Below are positions 1 to 8,685 of a stretch of 43,155 nt of DNA, piece after piece. Where the stretch lies: contig CANIHL010000006.1 of the NCBI GenBank assembly GCA_947467375.1, positions 1 to 43,155 on the forward strand, given 5' to 3'. Position numbers and translations under genes: made by a program. Source of the DNA: Acidimicrobiaceae bacterium (lineage in GTDB: Bacteria > Actinomycetota > Acidimicrobiia > Acidimicrobiales > Ilumatobacteraceae). The notes beneath the pieces were generated by a model. That model did not search any database. It was not told the origin of the DNA and worked only from the letters and a program-made list of their open reading frames with translations. Position 1 is the stretch's first letter; each line of letters opens with the position of its first letter.

Positions 1-1232
1 TCAATGACGTACCGATCAACGTCGAGGTCTCGAATGGCATAGAACGAAGTTTTTCCTTCGTCCAAAGCAAAACGATCACGCATTTCCAAAGGATCAAGTT
101 GACGAACATCGCGCAATGGAGTTTCATTCGCAGAAACATCAGCAGCGCTTATCGGCCCAAAAGTTATTGACTCCTGCGCTACTGCATTGATATTGAAAGC
201 TGCTTTGGTTGCAACCAAGTTGTGCTCAATGAATGGCAGTTCCTTAGTGCTTACGTTTGGCTGAACGGAGAATCGTTGAATCACTGCTGGATAGATAGTT
301 CCCGCGACAACGGCAACCAACATCCACATCAATGTCGCAAGAACCGGAATTCTCCAACCCTTTTGTCGAACATTCCACAGGAACAGTGCGGCAACAGCAA
401 ATGAAACCAAGATCATCAAGTTGATTGCAGGCAATTGTGCCTTCACGTCGGTGTAGGTCGCTCCCTGCACTACCCCACGAGTTGAATCGGTGAGCGAAAA
501 GCGCGACAGCCAATAGCTGGCGGCTCTAATTACTGCAAGACCCGCAAACAACACTGACAAGTGCGCTTTTGCCTGCGGAGTTACTTTGCGGCCCTGCACC
601 TGCATGCGAATTCCACCATTCAGGTAGTGAATTGCGGCAGTTACCACGGTGATAAGGACAAGCGCACCAAAGAACCAATTGACCACAAACTCTGCAAACG
701 GCAATCGGAAAACGTAAAAACTGATGTCCTGATTGAACAATGGTTCTTTGATTCCAAAAGATTGGTGGTTTCTAAACAACAACCACTCTTGCCATTGTGT
801 CATCGCAGGTAGCCCAACCATGAGGCCCAGCACTACCGAAATCACCGCCCTCACAATCCATTGCCTGCGACCAACTAATTGCCGATAACCAGCGAGTGCA
901 CGCTCTTCCGGCGAGGGTGCGATGGATTCGGGCGCAATTCGATCGGCAAGCCAACCATTGATCAACATCAACACAACAAAGGCGGTTACGAATACAGCTC
1001 CAAGTGATGCTTTTACGCCCAGAGTCCCCCAAAACACATCGCCACGGCCGAGCATGTCATGCCACAGTGCATCAACATAAAAACCCGAAATGCTCTTTGC
1101 TGAAAGAAACAAGACAACGATCAATCCAATTACTGCTGTCGCAATAATGCGACTGCGGCCTGGACGCTTTAAGCGAAAACCGCCTTGAGGATTACGGGGA
1201 CGACGAGGAGGTAAGTCTGAAGGGTTGCGCAC
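1..1232 (-). CDS. UPF0182 family membrane protein (3' end outside window)
   Basis: A reading frame open on the minus strand from a GTG at 1232 to the left edge gives about 410 residues without a stop. It begins with a basic, proline-rich stretch (RNPSDLPPRRPRNPQGG), followed by several hydrophobic segments. The blocks GFYVDALWH, QDISFYVFRLPFAEF and VVNWFFGALVLITVV are typical of the UPF0182 (COG1615) N-terminal membrane half. Known family members are roughly 900-1000 residues, so the extracytoplasmic C-terminal half lies outside the window. The molecular function of the family is not established. The GTG lies 10 bases after the stop of the DivIVA-domain gene, so the two are probably co-transcribed. 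No clear Shine-Dalgarno is seen, which fits translational coupling. The family call is firm; the exact start is less so. Confidence 0.85.
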   Translation of the reverse strand, partial: MRNPSDLPPRRPRNPQGGFRLKRPGRSRIIATAVIGLIVVLFLSAKSISGFYVDALWHDMLGRGDVFWGTLGVKASLGAVFVTAFVVLMLINGWLADRIAPESIAPSPEERALAGYRQLVGRRQWIVRAVISVVLGLMVGLPAMTQWQEWLLFRNHQSFGIKEPLFNQDISFYVFRLPFAEFVVNWFFGALVLITVVTAAIHYLNGGIRMQVQGRKVTPQAKAHLSVLFAGLAVIRAASYWLSRFSLTDSTRGVVQGATYTDVKAQLPAINLMILVSFAVAALFLWNVRQKGWRIPVLATLMWMLVAVVAGTIYPAVIQRFSVQPNVSTKELPFIEHNLVATKAAFNINAVAQESITFGPISAADVSANETPLRDVRQLDPLEMRDRFALDEGKTSFYAIRDLDVDRYVI

Positions 1233-1242
1233 GCAGTGGAGA

Positions 1243-3138
1243 TTAGTCGCCTATTGGCGCAATAAGGCATCGGCATCCAGCATGCGCTGTTGGATGAATA
1301 TGCCCCGTTGGGAATTCACTGCCGAGGTCTGTTGACCCTGCAAGCGAATTGTCTTCAGCATCAGCACAACTTGGGCCGTTTGGATCGACCATCCAACATA
1401 CTTTTGTTCCTTGGTCCAACACCAAATATGCACCGCGGCTATATGCCATTCGAGCGATGTCTGAAACTTGCTGCTCTACTCGCTGCATTTTCATTTCGCG
1501 ATACACGCTGCGAATGAGATTCGACATTTCGTCTTTATCTCCATTGCTTTGCTCTACTGCACGCTGAATTTTTTCACGCAATGGACGAATGGTTGATTCA
1601 TCCATTGTTCGTGAAACAACTTGCATCACTGCGCTACGAGTAACACGCTTTCGTAAATCTGCTTTCAAACTCTTGGACAAACTTTGTGCTCCAGCCATCG
1701 CCGCCGAGATCACGTCTTCTGCGAGTGCTTCCACATACATCTGCAAATGTTCATCAGCTGCTGGCAAAACTTTCTCTAAGGCAACAATTGATTTCTTGCC
1801 TTGCAGATAAGTGAGCATCGAGTTCTCTTCGTCTGCCAAAACGCGCTTCATTTTTCGAGTGATGAGCACAAGAATTGGCTCCAGCGCCGTATCTCGATGG
1901 TCGAAAACCCCTTGATCTACCTTCGGAACGACAACTTTTGGCTTAGCCGTTCGCGCAACTTCAGCCGTATTCGTTTGCTTGAGTCGAGCGAATAAATCAT
2001 CTACTGATTTCTTTTGAGGAGTTGTTGTTGCCGGCTGCTTCTTCACCTCTACAACTTCAATAACCTTGGCCGCTTCAACTGGTGGCTCAACAACTTCAGT
2101 AACTACTTGTTGAACCTCGGCGTCTTTGCGTTTTTTACCAAACAACTGCACGACTTCGGCAATGTGCTCCTGAGCTGGGGGCTCAGATGAAGGGTGTTCC
2201 GACATTCCTGCGGGCGCTTCATGCATTGCGATCACAGTGGTGTCTGGTGTTTCTTCAACAAGTTCTTCAACTTCAATTTCATCGGCAGCTTCAACAACTT
2301 CAGTTGTTTCAGTGATTTCAACGATCTCAACTGTGGTTGAATCAATCGACTCTGCGATTACACCAACTACTTTTTCAACTTCAATTGATTCCGATGACTG
2401 CGGGATCGCATCTGGGTCTTTGGTGTGATCAAAAAAGATAGGAGCTGTTGCATCGACTGGCGTGTTCAGCCCACTGATTCGCGCAACTTCTTCCGACAAT
2501 TCATCAAATTCGGTTAAATCACCTACAACGTCATTGGCTGCAAGTCGTGCTCGATCAAATGCAGCAACTAAACGATCTCGATCGTGAATGAGATGTTCAA
2601 TTTGTTCGCGTGCTAATTCACGACGTCGCGCCAATTCGCTCAAAACTTTTTCGCGATACTCACGTGCTTCAATAACCATTTCGCGACCTTGCTGTTTCGC
2701 AAGTTCAATTTCTGCCTCAACATCTGCAACCGCGTCATTTCGCTGGCGCGAGGATTCAATTTCAGCTTCTTGACGAATGCGTGCGGCATCGGAACTAGCT
2801 TCGCGCACTAAGCGCTCTGCGGTTTCTGCTGCACGCGCAATTTGCTGTTTCGCAGCTTCACGTGCAGTTGTGAGCACCCGCGCAGTTTCTTCTCCGAGAA
2901 GCGCCGTGACCATTTCTTCATCGATTGCACCAGGAGCCGACAGGCCACGGGTTTGCATCGAGCGAAGTTCACTTTCTAAAAAGCGTTCGCGCTCCTGAAG
3001 CCGTGCAAGTTCTGCAGAAACGCCACGCAACAAGTCCCGAACTTCTTCTTGTTCAAACCCACGCCTAACTACGCTGAATTGCGCAGAACCAACGGCCGCC
3101 GGTGAAGACGGGTCGGGGCGTGAAAACGAAATTGCCAT
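1243..3138 (-). CDS. DivIVA-domain coiled-coil protein with Mu F-like C-terminal motif
   Basis: The product is 631 aa. Residues about 20-60 (FSVVRRGFEQEEVRDLLRGV and following) match the DivIVA N-terminal domain, which senses curved membrane in polar-growth proteins. A long charged coiled coil follows (about 60-215, rich in A/E/R). A low-complexity acidic Val/Glu/Thr linker comes next (about 235-380). The C-terminal 180 residues are largely helical and alanine-rich. The last 60 residues contain CWMVDPNGPSCADAEDN, then GSEFPTGHIHPTAHAGCRC, a Cys/His pattern like the end of phage Mu F/SPP1 gp7-type minor head proteins. No membrane segment is seen. The ATG at 3138 sits 7 bases behind a TACTGT box. 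A role in cell-envelope organisation is inferred from the N-terminus only; the function of the C-terminal domain is unknown. Confidence 0.8.
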   Translation of the reverse strand: MAISFSRPDPSSPAAVGSAQFSVVRRGFEQEEVRDLLRGVSAELARLQERERFLESELRSMQTRGLSAPGAIDEEMVTALLGEETARVLTTAREAAKQQIARAAETAERLVREASSDAARIRQEAEIESSRQRNDAVADVEAEIELAKQQGREMVIEAREYREKVLSELARRRELAREQIEHLIHDRDRLVAAFDRARLAANDVVGDLTEFDELSEEVARISGLNTPVDATAPIFFDHTKDPDAIPQSSESIEVEKVVGVIAESIDSTTVEIVEITETTEVVEAADEIEVEELVEETPDTTVIAMHEAPAGMSEHPSSEPPAQEHIAEVVQLFGKKRKDAEVQQVVTEVVEPPVEAAKVIEVVEVKKQPATTTPQKKSVDDLFARLKQTNTAEVARTAKPKVVVPKVDQGVFDHRDTALEPILVLITRKMKRVLADEENSMLTYLQGKKSIVALEKVLPAADEHLQMYVEALAEDVISAAMAGAQSLSKSLKADLRKRVTRSAVMQVVSRTMDESTIRPLREKIQRAVEQSNGDKDEMSNLIRSVYREMKMQRVEQQVSDIARMAYSRGAYLVLDQGTKVCWMVDPNGPSCADAEDNSLAGSTDLGSEFPTGHIHPTAHAGCRCLIAPIGD

Positions 3139-3145
3139 GCAAACA

Positions 3146-3151
3146 ACAGTA
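3146..3151 (-). promoter_or_regulatory. Candidate -10 box, leaderless start of DivIVA-domain gene
   Basis: On the minus strand TACTGT is followed by 7 bases and then the ATG at 3138. This is the TANNNT spacing expected when transcription begins at the start codon. No Shine-Dalgarno lies between. No convincing -35 element was found. Confidence 0.45.
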
Positions 3152-3159
3152 CGCCCCGC

Positions 3160-4329
3160 CTAGAGCGAGATTGTGGCATTCGTGAGTCCACTGCCACCAA
3201 GGGACTCAAGCAGGGCTAATGCTTCGTCAAGATTTTCCACAGTTACGAGTTTCACCGCAGAACCAAGCACTGCTCGTGCAGCTGCTAATTCTTCTGGGGA
3301 CTGTGATTTTGGAACGATGAACAACTTCGCACCTGCTGCTTTCACTGCCACCGCCTTTTGGGGCAATGCGCCAATTGCGCCAACAGTTTCATCCTCATTC
3401 ATCGTCCCCGTTGCAGCTACTTTCACCCCGCCAAACAGATCGCCGGGTGTCAATTCATCAAGCAAAGCAAGGGTAAATGCGAGACCTGCAGATGGTCCAC
3501 CAATGCGATCAGTGTCAATGGAGACTTCAAAAGGGAGGACGACTGTTCGCGTGTCAGCAGGAATGAATCCAATGATGGTTCGACCTGGCTCATCGGGACT
3601 TTCGATCAATTGCACCCGTCGATCCTCTGGCTCAGTAGCCATATGCGGGATAACGCCAATGGTCACAATGTCACCAGGTTCATACCCTTCCATTAACGGA
3701 GCCAATTCCGCCAAGGTTGGAATGGCTTTACCCTCAAAAACCGTCAGCGTGTCACCTGGCAGTAGTTGCTTGCAAGCACTGAGTGTTACTGGAATATCCA
3801 AACACACGACTTCTTCAACAACCACGCTTCCAAGTTCAAATGAGGCATCGAGGCCCAGCTTCGTAAATGCCACATACTCAGCAATCTGCTTTGCAGTAGT
3901 CATGGATTGAAAGCCAAGTTGCTGCTGAGTTCCCGGTGTGCTTTTTCCAAACCTCTCCTCAAAAGACTGCACATCTACATCTGCGTCAATTGAACCAACG
4001 AATGTTTCAAGAGCGGAAAGCTGTCCACCAAAGGCAGTAACAAACAACACTGAATTAGTAGATGGATAACGAGTGACGTGCGCGAGTGCTTCCTTCGTGA
4101 ATTCGAGTCTGTTCGCCACTGGTTCGGCCGAACCGGGCGCCACTTCCCAGAAACGCACTTGAATACTCGCCGCAACGACAATGCCAATAAGGGCCAACCA
4201 GGCGCAGGTCAGCAATGGCAATGCCCACCACAATTTGCGCAGTTCTGCTCTATCCGGTCGCGTTGGAGCAAGGGTCGGCGGTGGCAGCGGTACGCTATTT
4301 GGCATCGTGACGTCGTTGTTTTCGCTCAT
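3160..4329 (-). CDS. PDZ domain-containing S16 (Lon-like) membrane protease
   Basis: The product is 389 aa from the ATG at 4329. That start is preferred over an upstream ATG at 4449 because TAGGTAG lies just upstream and the extra 40 residues have no family character. A proline-rich cytoplasmic tail precedes one transmembrane helix (about residues 32-56, WWALPLLTCAWLALIGIVVA). A PDZ-like segment follows at about 185-245 (LLPGDTLTVFEGKAIPTLAE, then YEPGDIVTIGVI). The C-terminal Lon protease domain shows the catalytic serine in DRIGGPSAGLAF (about S280) and the lysine in GALPQKAVAVK (about K325). This is the domain order of the YlbL/Rv3194c-type proteins common in Gram-positives and actinobacteria. 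It is a predicted membrane-anchored extracytoplasmic serine-lysine protease; the substrate is unknown. It is transcribed divergently from the next gene. Confidence 0.9.
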   Translation of the reverse strand: MSENNDVTMPNSVPLPPPTLAPTRPDRAELRKLWWALPLLTCAWLALIGIVVAASIQVRFWEVAPGSAEPVANRLEFTKEALAHVTRYPSTNSVLFVTAFGGQLSALETFVGSIDADVDVQSFEERFGKSTPGTQQQLGFQSMTTAKQIAEYVAFTKLGLDASFELGSVVVEEVVCLDIPVTLSACKQLLPGDTLTVFEGKAIPTLAELAPLMEGYEPGDIVTIGVIPHMATEPEDRRVQLIESPDEPGRTIIGFIPADTRTVVLPFEVSIDTDRIGGPSAGLAFTLALLDELTPGDLFGGVKVAATGTMNEDETVGAIGALPQKAVAVKAAGAKLFIVPKSQSPEELAAARAVLGSAVKLVTVENLDEALALLESLGGSGLTNATISL

Positions 4330-4360
4330 CGATCTACCTATTTTCGCTTCCACATTCGGT

Positions 4361-4630
4361 GTGACAGTAAGGGCTTTGCTTGCTTGTGTTTTGGCAATTG
4401 GCGCCCTCGTCGTTCTTGGTGGCACTAAGCCTGCCAGACAAGATCGCACAAATGTCGTTCAGGTGCGAACAAAGACAACTCCTCTATATACAGAGCCGTC
4501 AGAGAAGCAACGAAAGACCAGTGCCATTGGGCTTCTTGGTGGAAGCGTTCTTGCTGGAGCTTTGAGCGCAATTGTTATATCCGTCGTACTCGCCTACCTC
4601 GTCACCACACTGACGAGCTTGCTGAAATAA
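4361..4630 (+). CDS. Small two-helix membrane protein, unrecognised
   Basis: The frame ends at the TAA at 4628-4630, 16 bases before neuB. Upstream of 4361 it would overlap the divergent protease gene head-on, so I place the start at the GTG at 4361; a TTG at 4376 is an alternative. The predicted product is 89 aa. One hydrophobic helix lies near the N-terminus (LLACVLAIGALVVLGG) and a second at the C-terminus (LLGGSVLAGALSAIVIS and onward to LVTTLTSLLK). They are joined by a basic, Thr/Gln-rich loop of about 30 residues. No family is recognised. Being co-oriented with the glycan locus, it may be its first gene, but nothing in the sequence shows a function. Confidence 0.5.
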   Translation: MTVRALLACVLAIGALVVLGGTKPARQDRTNVVQVRTKTTPLYTEPSEKQRKTSAIGLLGGSVLAGALSAIVISVVLAYLVTTLTSLLK

Positions 4631-4646
4631 ATTCAAAGGGGTCCAC

Positions 4647-5681
4647 ATGAGTCGCAATCTTGTAATTAACGGTCGAAACATTGGTGACGAGTATGCGCCA
4701 CTCGTGATTCCAGAAATCGGAATCAACCATGGCGGAGATATCAAACGTGCAATTCAAATGATTGATGATGTTGCAGACGCTGGTGGTGAGTGTGTGAAAT
4801 TTCAAGCACACTCTGTTGACGATGAGATGATTCCAAATGATGTTGTTCCAGCAAACTCCACTCGTTCAATTTGGGACATCATTGCTCAGTGCACGTTGAC
4901 AAACGACGAAGAGCTTGCCTGCAAAAAACATGCTGAAGATCGTGGACTGTTTTTTCTCTCTACTCCATTTTCACGCGAAGCAGCCACAAGGCTCGACAAA
5001 TTAGATGTACCTGCTTTCAAAATCGGTTCTGGTGAGTGCAATAACACTCCATTGATTCGTCACATTGCCCGTTTTGGCAGACCAATCATTGTGAGTACAG
5101 GAATGAACGACATCGAATCCGTTAAGCGAACAGTTGAAGTTCTCGAATCGGAAAATGCTTCCTACGCACTTCTTCACTGCACCAGCATGTACCCAACGCC
5201 GTACAACAAGATTCGTCTTGGTGCAATTACTCAGTTGCGGGAGCTTTTCCCAAACACGGTCATTGGAATTTCTGATCATTCATTGTCAAACTTGCCTTCA
5301 ATTTCTGCAGTTGCATTAGGTGCATCAATCATTGAACGCCACTTCACAAGCGACATGAGTTGGATCGGTGAAGATATTGAAATTTCCGTTGACCCAGCGG
5401 GTCTACAAGAACTCATCGAGGGATCAAGAATTGTTCATCAAGCAAATGGTGGTTCGAAAACTGTGCTTTCTGAGGAGCAGCCCACGATTGACTTTGCATA
5501 CGCGTCAGTTGTAGCAATTCGCGATATCTCTAGCGGCGAAACACTCACCGAAGATAACATTTGGGTGAAACGACCAGGAACTGGTGAAATTCTTGCGTAC
5601 GACTTAGAAAAAGTTATAGGCAAGACCTCCACTCGTGAAATGACGAGAGGACACCAACTGGGTTGGTCAGATGTCAGCTAG
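4647..5681 (+). CDS. neuB: Nonulosonic acid synthase (NeuB/LegI/PseI family)
   Basis: The 344-aa enzyme is predicted to condense phosphoenolpyruvate with an N-acetyl-mannosamine-type sugar to give a nine-carbon 2-keto acid (sialic, legionaminic or related). Family motifs run in order: PEIGINHGGD near the start, VKFQ, FLSTPFSREA, FKIGSGECNN, STGM, LHCTSMYPTP, GISDHS and ERHFTSD. A C-terminal SAF/antifreeze-like domain covers about residues 285-344 (ISSGETLTEDNIWVKRPGTG). The length is normal for the family. A strong Shine-Dalgarno (AAAGGGG, 4635-4641) precedes the ATG by 5 bases. The gene heads neuB-neuC-neuA with an 11-base overlap into the next gene. The GSGECNN and STPFSREA wording looks more like legionaminate synthases than E. 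coli NeuB, but sugar specificity cannot be settled by eye. Confidence 0.92.
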   Translation: MSRNLVINGRNIGDEYAPLVIPEIGINHGGDIKRAIQMIDDVADAGGECVKFQAHSVDDEMIPNDVVPANSTRSIWDIIAQCTLTNDEELACKKHAEDRGLFFLSTPFSREAATRLDKLDVPAFKIGSGECNNTPLIRHIARFGRPIIVSTGMNDIESVKRTVEVLESENASYALLHCTSMYPTPYNKIRLGAITQLRELFPNTVIGISDHSLSNLPSISAVALGASIIERHFTSDMSWIGEDIEISVDPAGLQELIEGSRIVHQANGGSKTVLSEEQPTIDFAYASVVAIRDISSGETLTEDNIWVKRPGTGEILAYDLEKVIGKTSTREMTRGHQLGWSDVS

Positions 5682-6819
5682 TAGGCACGTTGCTTTTCTT
5701 ACTGGGACTCGCGCGGACTACGGCAAGATAAAGCCGCTCATACTCGCGGCTCATGCTGAGGGGTTCAAGGTTTCAGTTTTCGCAACCGGAATGCACATGC
5801 TTGAACGATTCGGTTCGACAATTCTTGAAGTTCGCCGAACACTTCCAGATGAAGTTTTCATCATTCCATTCGAGAATCAATCAGTTGGCGATCCGATGGA
5901 TGTCGTTGTTGCAAACACCATCACAGGTCTGTCGCGTTTCATTCAAGAGAACCAACCAGATCTACTCATTGTCCATGGAGATCGACCAGAGGCCTTAGCT
6001 GGTGCGATTTCTGGCGCGCTCAGCAATACACGAGTGGTGCATATTGAAGGTGGTGAACTTTCGGGAACCATCGATGGTGTGATTCGACACGCTGTGAGCA
6101 AGCTCTCACATATTCACTTAGTGGCCAACGAAGAAGCTAAAAAACGACTGATTCAACTGGGTGAAGACAGCAGCACAATTCACATCATTGGCTCACCAGA
6201 CCTCGACATTATGCTCTCGCCCTCGCTTCCAACACTTGCCGAAGCAAAATCACGCTATGGAATTGAATTTGATACTTACTTCATCGCAATTTTCCATCCA
6301 GTAACCACCGACCTTGAAGCAAGCGCAATTGCGGCGACGGAATTTGTCAATGGACTGATTGAGTCGGGTGAGAATTTTGTTGTTATTCACCCAAACAACG
6401 ACACTGGCTTTGAACGAATTATTAATGAGTACAAACGGCTGGCTGACCACAGCAAGCGATTTAGACAATTTGAATCCTTGCGGTTCGAACATTTCCTTGT
6501 TCTTCTCAAAAATGCACGCGGAATGGTCGGAAACTCGAGCGCCGGTATTCGCGAAGCGCCGCTGTATGGCATCCCAAGTATCGATGTTGGCGATCGCCAA
6601 CGAGGCCGTCATGACAGTGCGTCAATTTCGCAAGTTCCAGCGCGTGCGGAAGAGATCGTCGCGGCTATTCACGGCGCTAAGCAGCAAGGGCCAACGAATT
6701 CAGAACAGGAATTCGGAGATGGTAAATCAACCGAACGTTTCACCGAGTTGCTCCACTCAGGAGTTTTGTTTGAAGCGCGAGTAGACAAAGTATTCGTCGA
6801 TCTAAAGGATGTGATGTAA
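5671..6819 (+). CDS. neuC: Hydrolysing UDP-GlcNAc 2-epimerase (NeuC/LegG type)
   Basis: The 382-aa enzyme should convert a UDP-N-acetylglucosamine-type sugar to the free manno epimer plus UDP, providing the acceptor for NeuB. It opens with the family block TGTRADYGKIKPLI. It also has IVHGDRPEALAGAISGAL, HIEGGELSGTIDGVIRHAVS and, near the C-terminus, GNSSAGIREAPLYGIPSIDV followed by GDRQRGR. These are the nucleotide- and phosphate-binding segments of the GT-B-like 2-epimerase fold. The length is normal. The gene starts inside the 3' end of neuB, and its TAA shares a base with the ATG of neuA, so all three are translationally coupled. It may act on UDP-GlcNAc (sialic route) or on the diacetamido-trideoxy sugar (legionaminic route). 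Confidence 0.9.
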   Translation: MSASRHVAFLTGTRADYGKIKPLILAAHAEGFKVSVFATGMHMLERFGSTILEVRRTLPDEVFIIPFENQSVGDPMDVVVANTITGLSRFIQENQPDLLIVHGDRPEALAGAISGALSNTRVVHIEGGELSGTIDGVIRHAVSKLSHIHLVANEEAKKRLIQLGEDSSTIHIIGSPDLDIMLSPSLPTLAEAKSRYGIEFDTYFIAIFHPVTTDLEASAIAATEFVNGLIESGENFVVIHPNNDTGFERIINEYKRLADHSKRFRQFESLRFEHFLVLLKNARGMVGNSSAGIREAPLYGIPSIDVGDRQRGRHDSASISQVPARAEEIVAAIHGAKQQGPTNSEQEFGDGKSTERFTELLHSGVLFEARVDKVFVDLKDVM

Positions 6820-7508
6820 TGACCTGCATCGCAATAATCCCCGCACGAGGTGGATCAAAAGGCATTCCAAACAAGAACCTTGCTGAGGTAAACGGACAAT
6901 CGCTTGTCACCCGGGCCATTAATTCTGCTGTTCAATCAGGAGTAGTCGATTTTGCTGTCGTTTCAAGCGATGATCCAACCATTCTTGAAGCTGCTGTAAA
7001 AGCTGGCGCAATTGCAATACAGCGTCCTGCAGATCTCGCAACTGACACAGCCGCAATAGAAGATGCGATCGCACATGCTCTACAAAAATTTTCGGAGAGT
7101 CACCCAACTCCCGCGACCTTGGTATTGCTGCAACCCACTTCACCACTCCGACAAGCTTCATCAATTAGCGATGCTGTTCGCCTTTTCGCAGAAAACGGCA
7201 GTGTGGGCAGCGTCTACGGAGTAACAGAAGCCGAGCATCACCCATATAAAACATTTATTGCTACTGATTCCACCTTGCTTCCTGTGGGGAGCATTGAAGA
7301 CCTCTCACGCTCGCGACAAGAATTACCAAAGGCATACCGACAAAGCGGGAGTATCTACGTAGTTGGTGTTCAAGATTTTCTTGAATCGAATTCGTTATAC
7401 GTAAGTCCCGTGCGCTGGATAGAAGTGGGTCGCGAAGAAGCCATTGATGTCGACACCCCTGCTGACTTGGAAGCTGTTCGCCAAGCAGCACGCAATGCCA
7501 ATGGCTAA
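6819..7508 (+). CDS. neuA: CMP-nonulosonate cytidylyltransferase (NeuA/LegF type)
   Basis: The 229-aa enzyme is predicted to activate the nonulosonic acid with CTP to the CMP-sugar. The N-terminus IIPARGGSKGIPNKNLAEVN is the CTP-binding signature of the acylneuraminate cytidylyltransferase family. Further motifs are VSSDD, IQRPADLATD, LLQPTSPLR and the C-terminal DVDTPADLEAV metal/sugar-binding segment. The length matches single-domain bacterial enzymes, with no C-terminal esterase domain. The start codon overlaps the neuC stop as TAATG. This is one of three sugar cytidylyltransferase modules of the NeuA/SpsF class in the locus; the others are at 11720 and 16250. Confidence 0.92.
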   Translation: MTCIAIIPARGGSKGIPNKNLAEVNGQSLVTRAINSAVQSGVVDFAVVSSDDPTILEAAVKAGAIAIQRPADLATDTAAIEDAIAHALQKFSESHPTPATLVLLQPTSPLRQASSISDAVRLFAENGSVGSVYGVTEAEHHPYKTFIATDSTLLPVGSIEDLSRSRQELPKAYRQSGSIYVVGVQDFLESNSLYVSPVRWIEVGREEAIDVDTPADLEAVRQAARNANG

Positions 7509-8685
7509 TTTCAGACTTTCATTCGCTCTACCCAAGAGGCAACAAGTTGCCCTAGTCGATGCGTCTGGGATCAGCATTCTCAACGAGTACATTCCGCAAA
7601 AAGACATTTCCATCATTGATATTCAACACATGAATGTGTTTGCTCTTTTGCGAATGATTGTTGCAGGAAAGAAATCGCTTTTCGATTACACCATTGCCTA
7701 TATCAAGGTATTCAAGCCACGATTTGTGTTTACATTCCTTGACAACAACGTTGATTTCTACAAACTTGCTGCAATTTTCCCGAAGGTTAAATTCATTGCA
7801 ATTCAAAATGGCCACAGAGCGAACTACGCAAATCAATCAGGATTCGGATTTTTTGATCTTTTGAAAAGCGAATCAGCCAAGAACAAACTCTCTGCTCACG
7901 CGATTTGTGTTTTAGGAACTACTGCAGCAGATCAGTACACGCAGTACATCCAAGCCAAGCCAGTGGTTACAGGATCTTTGAAAAACAATTTGATCGGCAA
8001 CAAAATCAAGCCAACAGAACGTTTTGACATCGTTTACGTTTCGCAACACGCACCATTCAAAATTCCAAATTCAGAAGTGAATTTCTTCTTCGGAAACAAA
8101 TCGATCACTGCCGAAGAGTTCTACGCCATTGAACAAAAAATCGTTCGCTTTCTAGCCGAACATTCAAAACGTACGAACCAGTCCTTCGCTGTGCTTGGTA
8201 AGCGAACTGATTCGAGCCCATATGAGCGCGAATTTTTTAGTTCCGCTGCCAGTCCCAACACAGTGCGGTTCATCCCACGCACTTCAGAAACGTCAACTTA
8301 CGAATTTTGTAATTCTGCATCGCTCATTGTCACTGCAGACAGCACAATCGGTTATGAATTTCTTGCTCGAGGCAACAAGGTCGTGTTTTTATCCGGACGG
8401 ACTAATGCCATTAGCGATGAACTTTCACGCGAGATACATGACACCAATTTTGGCTTCCCACTTGAACTTGGTTCATCAGGTCCGTTTTGGACAAATACTG
8501 CGAGTGAGTCTGACTTTGAGCAACTAATTCGGTCGGTTCAATCCATGTCCGATGCGCAATGGGCTACTGCCATTAGCCCGTACAATGATCTACTGATGGC
8601 GTACCAGCCAGGGAATACTGGATTTATCAGATTGCTCCAAAATGAGGGCATCCCAATAACCAACGAGGGGTCACAACGTGCTTAG
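7501..8685 (+). CDS. LA_1612-like surface polysaccharide biosynthesis protein
   Basis: The product is 394 aa from the ATG at 7501, overlapping the neuA stop by 8 bases; an ATG at 7495 is possible. I recognise the pattern of the LA_1612-type putative O-antigen biosynthesis family: FKPRFVFTFLDNNVDFYKLA, then VKFIAIQNGHRANY, and a C-terminal part with RFIPRTSETSTYEFCNSASL and TADSTIGYEFLARGNKVVF. The last segment resembles the donor-binding half of GT-B glycosyltransferases or CDP-glycerol-type transferases. No membrane segment or signal peptide is seen, so it is probably cytoplasmic. Its position right behind neuBCA makes it a candidate transferase for a CMP-nonulosonate, which is inference. 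It looks visibly more A/T-rich than its neighbours. No enzymatic activity of the family is known to me. Confidence 0.7.
   Translation: MANFRLSFALPKRQQVALVDASGISILNEYIPQKDISIIDIQHMNVFALLRMIVAGKKSLFDYTIAYIKVFKPRFVFTFLDNNVDFYKLAAIFPKVKFIAIQNGHRANYANQSGFGFFDLLKSESAKNKLSAHAICVLGTTAADQYTQYIQAKPVVTGSLKNNLIGNKIKPTERFDIVYVSQHAPFKIPNSEVNFFFGNKSITAEEFYAIEQKIVRFLAEHSKRTNQSFAVLGKRTDSSPYEREFFSSAASPNTVRFIPRTSETSTYEFCNSASLIVTADSTIGYEFLARGNKVVFLSGRTNAISDELSREIHDTNFGFPLELGSSGPFWTNTASESDFEQLIRSVQSMSDAQWATAISPYNDLLMAYQPGNTGFIRLLQNEGIPITNEGSQRA

Noticed and set aside
2237-2428. Low-complexity Ser/Thr/Val-coding stretch read on the plus strand as a gene
   Set aside because: It is the complement of the acidic Val/Glu/Thr linker of the DivIVA-domain protein.
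3173-3910. A long plus-strand frame of 245 codons opposite the PDZ/S16 protease gene
   Set aside because: Its translation is low-complexity Ser/Thr/Ala-rich with no family motif, while the opposite strand has clear protease motifs. It is an antisense shadow.
4078-4428. A plus-strand frame of 116 codons over the 5' end of the protease gene
   Set aside because: It overlaps both the protease start and the small membrane protein in another frame and has no protein-like features.
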